A stretch of DNA of 64,000 bases, taken from NCBI GenBank assembly GCA_965277595.1, contig CBDIDH010000002.1, positions 496,001 to 560,000 on the forward strand, read 5' to 3'. The notes beneath the pieces were generated by a model that saw nothing but the letters and a program-made list of their open reading frames with translations, made no database searches and was not told the origin of the DNA. The stretch comes from CBDIDH01 sp965277595 (GTDB lineage: Bacteria; Planctomycetota; Planctomycetia; Isosphaerales; Isosphaeraceae). Shown one piece after another: positions 61,696 to 64,000 of the stretch. Made by a program: the position numbers and the translations under genes. The stretch's first letter is position 1. Each line of letters starts with the position of its first letter.

Positions 61696-62208
61696 GGGTA
61701 TGCCACCGTCGAAGCCGCCCGGGGACGATAGGAGACGGGCCTCGGAACTATTCGAAGGTCATGAGTTGAAGGCAATACTCGGACGAACTCCTGGGCGCGT
61801 AGACAATAACTGGGTAAATCACGGAGGAGAGAAGGCCCATTGGCCGACACTTGCTATCCATTTATATTAGTGATCATAGTATCACAAATACACTACATAA
61901 ACTTGAGCTGAATTATTGCCTTCTCCAATTTCGCTACCTTACCCAAAGATCCCTTACCCAATCTAGCCCAGATTACCTAGCCTTTCTAGCTTTTGTCCAC
62001 GTGCCCTGGTGGGTCATCAGGGTCGATCAGTTCGTGAAGCTGGGGTCGGGGCGTCTGCGTGGGAACAGCCGAGGGCGGCTGTCCCACAAGGACCTGGCGT
62101 GGGACTGCCGCCCCCGGCTGTCCGCCCCGCTTAACGAACTGATTGACCCTGGCCATAGCCCTGGTTCGCTTGACACCTTAGGACGAAGTTCTTAAAATGG
62201 ACCTAGTT
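61696..62208. other. AT-rich remnant region upstream of tRNA-Thr
   Basis: About 510 bp without a gene. The stretch 61850-61990 is strikingly AT-rich compared with the rest of the window (for example TTATATTAGTGATCATAGTA), suggesting imported sequence. It is followed by an inverted repeat at 62018-62151. It looks like the scar of mobile elements. Confidence 0.6.
62018..62151. repeat. Large inverted repeat with an inner hairpin
   Basis: AGGGTCGATCAGTTCGTGAA then GC (62019-62040) pairs with GCTTAACGAACTGATTGACC then CT (62129-62150), with two mismatches. Inside, GTGGGAACAGCCG pairs with CGGCTGTCCCAC around 62059-62087, and a second half-similar GTGGGACTGCCGCCCCCGG follows. It could be a MITE or the footprint of a structured RNA. 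Confidence 0.7.
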
Positions 62209-62281
62209 GCCACCGTAGCTCAATCGGCAGAGCACCGCTTTCGTAAAGCGGGGGTTGATGGTTCGACTCCATTCGGTGGCT
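62209..62281 (+). tRNA. tRNA-Thr (anticodon CGT)
   Basis: A complete cloverleaf of 73 nt without encoded CCA. The acceptor stem GCCACCG pairs with CGGTGGC, and the D arm is GCTCAATCGGCAGAGC. The anticodon stem CCGCT/AGCGG holds loop TTCGTAA with anticodon CGT, reading ACG (Thr). The T arm contains GGTTCGACTCC. A broken integrase gene starts 120 bp downstream, so the tRNA is a likely past integration site. Confidence 0.95.
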
Positions 62282-62400
62282 CTCTCCAAGTCCTTTTGCC
62301 GAAAGCGTTTCGCTTACCTGCCGGCGGTCGGTAGTGCGGCCCTAACCCTGAGCCAAAACGGTCACTGACCGTTTTGTCACAGTTTTTAGGAACCCCGCAC

Positions 62401-63190
62401 ATGCCGCGACTGGTCAAAAAAACCCCGGCCTACCGCCATCACAAGTCCGACGGTCGGGCCGTGGTCACGATTAATGGACAGGATATTTACCTTGGCAGGT
62501 ACAACTCCCCGGAGAGCCGGGCCGAGTACGACCGGCTGATCGCTGTCTGGCTCACGAGCGGGCGTTGCCTTCCGGCGACCACGTCAGAGGCATCCTATGC
62601 CCTCACGGTTAACGAGCTGATCCTGTCGTTCTGGCTGCACGCCGAGGGCTACTACCGCCGGGCCGACGGCTCCCCCGCGGCCGAACTCGACAATCTCCGT
62701 CTGGCCCTCATCCCGCTCCGGCAGCTCTACGGCACCATTTCCGCCTGCGACTTCGGGCCGGTGGCCTTGAAGACCGTCCGCCAGACCATGGTCGACGCCG
62801 GCCTCGGCCGCCGCACGGTCAATCAGCGTATCGCCCGTATCGCCCGGACGTTCCGGTTCGGGGTCGAGAATGAGCTGGTGCCCGCGGCCGTCCATCAGGC
62901 GCTGAAGGCCGTCCCGGGGCTGAAGGCGGGCCGGTCGGGAGTCAAGGAGGCCCGCAAGGTCAAGCCGGTCCCTGACGACCACGTCGAGGCCGTGCGCCTC
63001 TACCTCTCCAGCCAGTAATGGGCGATCGTCTCGCTCTAGCGACTGACGGGGATGCGGTCGGGTGAGGCGCTCGCGATGCGGGGGTGCGATCTGACGGCGC
63101 CGGGCGCGATCCTGGTGGGGATGTGGGACTACCCACCCCGGGCGGCACAAGACCGAGCACCGCGGCAAACCGCAGCCCTGTCCTCAAGTC
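62401..63190 (+). pseudogene. Broken tyrosine recombinase (integrase)
   Basis: From ATG 62401 the first 205 codons encode the N-terminal and core-binding parts of a phage-type integrase (HHKSDGRAVVTINGQDIYLG, QRIARIARTFRFGVENELV). In-frame stops follow at 63016 (TAA) and 63037 (TAG). Past them, the same frame goes on as RLTGMRSGEALAMRGCDL, which is the start of the catalytic domain with its first Arg, so the reading frame was once continuous. Near 63130 a frameshift follows (PGRHKTEHRGK appears in another frame), and the rest is deleted. It lies 120 bp after tRNA-Thr, the usual place for a tRNA-targeting integrase. Confidence 0.85.
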
Positions 63191-63265
63191 AATCTCCGGT
63201 TGACAGAATCGGCCGGGACGGCACAATCGGCGGCATCGCCTGACACGCCAGGGAGGGCGGCAGGG

Positions 63266-64000
63266 GTGTTCGTCTCGATCGCAAAAGGCAGACATCCGTT
63301 GTATTCTGACACCCTGAGCGGGCGGACGGCCCGAGGCGTCGGCTGCGACCTGGTGGCGAGGGCCGGCCTGAGCGCCTCGGCCGACGAGATCGCGGCCCTG
63401 AAAAAAGCGCCGGGCCATCTCGGCGGCGTGGCGATCGGGTCAAAAGCCCTGACCCACGCCGACGAACAGGCGATCGTCGGCCTCGCCGCCGTCTTGAAGG
63501 CAATCGACGCGTCGGGGCTTGATCCGGCCGGGTTCGACGGCTGGGGAGTCGTCGCGTCGCCCCGGTTCATGGGGCGATCGGCCTTTGACGCGGCCTTTCC
63601 GCAGTTCCTCAACGAGGGACCGTGGGGCGTTTCCCCCTGGCTGATTTCCAGCCATTCGCTGCACTCGGTTTCCGGAGTCGTCAGCCAGGTCTTGAAGGCG
63701 CACGGACCCAACCTCGGCGTCGCGGGAACTCCTGGCGGCGAGGAACAGGCGATGCTCGCCGCCGCGGTCATGCTCGCCGAAGGCTCGGCGCCCGGCGTCT
63801 GGATCGTCGCGACCGGCTGGAACCCCGGCTGGGACGGCCAGACCGACGGCGACGCCCCCGGCGTTTGCGAGGCCCTCGCCCTTGCCTTGACCACGCCAAA
63901 AACCGGCTGGTCAGGTGCCCGATTGATCATCGCTCCAGGCACGATCCGGTTCGAAACGCCGAATCGTCGTTTTGATCCGGCGCACCCGCGCGAATCTCCG
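63266..64000 (+). CDS. Ketosynthase-like (thiolase-fold) protein lacking the active-site Cys (3' partial)
   Basis: 245 codons run from GTG 63266 to the end of the window without a stop. GGGAGGGCGG lies just upstream. The segment HGPNLGVAGTPGGEEQAMLA aligns with the active-site region of ketosynthases, for example MGPNNTIVTACAAGTQA of the FabF-like protein at 10886-12166. The catalytic Cys is replaced and the loop reads GTPGG. Other pieces fit the same fold (FDGWGVVASPRFMGR, WLISSHSLHSVSG). It may be a chain-length-factor-like or regulatory partner of a true ketosynthase encoded downstream. The C-terminal half is outside the window. Confidence 0.65.
   Translation, partial: MFVSIAKGRHPLYSDTLSGRTARGVGCDLVARAGLSASADEIAALKKAPGHLGGVAIGSKALTHADEQAIVGLAAVLKAIDASGLDPAGFDGWGVVASPRFMGRSAFDAAFPQFLNEGPWGVSPWLISSHSLHSVSGVVSQVLKAHGPNLGVAGTPGGEEQAMLAAAVMLAEGSAPGVWIVATGWNPGWDGQTDGDAPGVCEALALALTTPKTGWSGARLIIAPGTIRFETPNRRFDPAHPRESP

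Noticed and set aside
61851..62195. Plus-strand frame of 114 codons before tRNA-Thr
   Set aside because: It runs through the AT-rich scar and both arms of the inverted repeat and has no protein character.

Overview
The window is GC-rich, densely coding bacterial chromosome. It looks like a planctomycete, most probably of the Isosphaeraceae type. The support is the LExR-type N-terminal motif on a secreted beta-propeller protein, a PknB-like kinase, two PilZ-like proteins sharing one signature, many secreted hydrolases, and little operon structure. This assignment is inference from gene content; there is no rRNA or other marker here to fix the genus.

Layout. 1-7.6 kb: 3' end of a membrane protein with a tyrosine-phosphatase domain, a PLP aminotransferase, two LptF/LptG-type permeases, a Tat-exported DUF3500 protein and a PilZ-like protein. 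7.8-21.2 kb: a very large M1 peptidase joined to an Omp85-like barrel, a FabF-like ketosynthase, an aspartate aminotransferase, a lipoprotein, an ECF sigma factor with a clear terminator, a CheY-like receiver, an RlmI-type methyltransferase, a YfhO-like membrane protein and a small Cys4 protein. 21.4-35.6 kb: a Ser/Thr kinase, a Gly/Met-repeat secreted protein, two oxidoreductases, a DoxX / tandem alpha-beta hydrolase / methyltransferase operon, and secreted GH5, GH140-like and beta-lactamase-fold enzymes. 35.8-42.2 kb: DinB, DUF3592, a streptogramin-lyase-like propeller and IlvD.

42.4-47.2 kb holds the most interesting block: a three-gene operon of a small membrane protein, a membrane-anchored multidomain GTPase with a C2-like tail, and a protein resembling GTPase-associated protein 1 (GAP1). 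This resembles predicted GTPase-centred conflict or signalling systems. 47.7-60.1 kb: an NTF2-like protein, a second PilZ-like protein, trpBA, KDPG aldolase, a bacterial XPB helicase/Bax1 nuclease pair, RluE, a membrane-spanning P-loop ATPase and the molybdate transporter modABC. 60.2-63.2 kb is a decayed mobile region: a broken IS1182-type transposase, an AT-rich stretch with a large inverted repeat, tRNA-Thr(CGT) and a broken tyrosine integrase next to the tRNA. The window ends inside a ketosynthase-like gene that lacks the catalytic cysteine.

The intergenic spaces carry two families of palindromic elements built from 7-bp units (ATGACCR and AAAGGRC). Some copies of the first family have 18-bp terminal inverted repeats, and one copy has entered the 3' end of an lptG-like gene.
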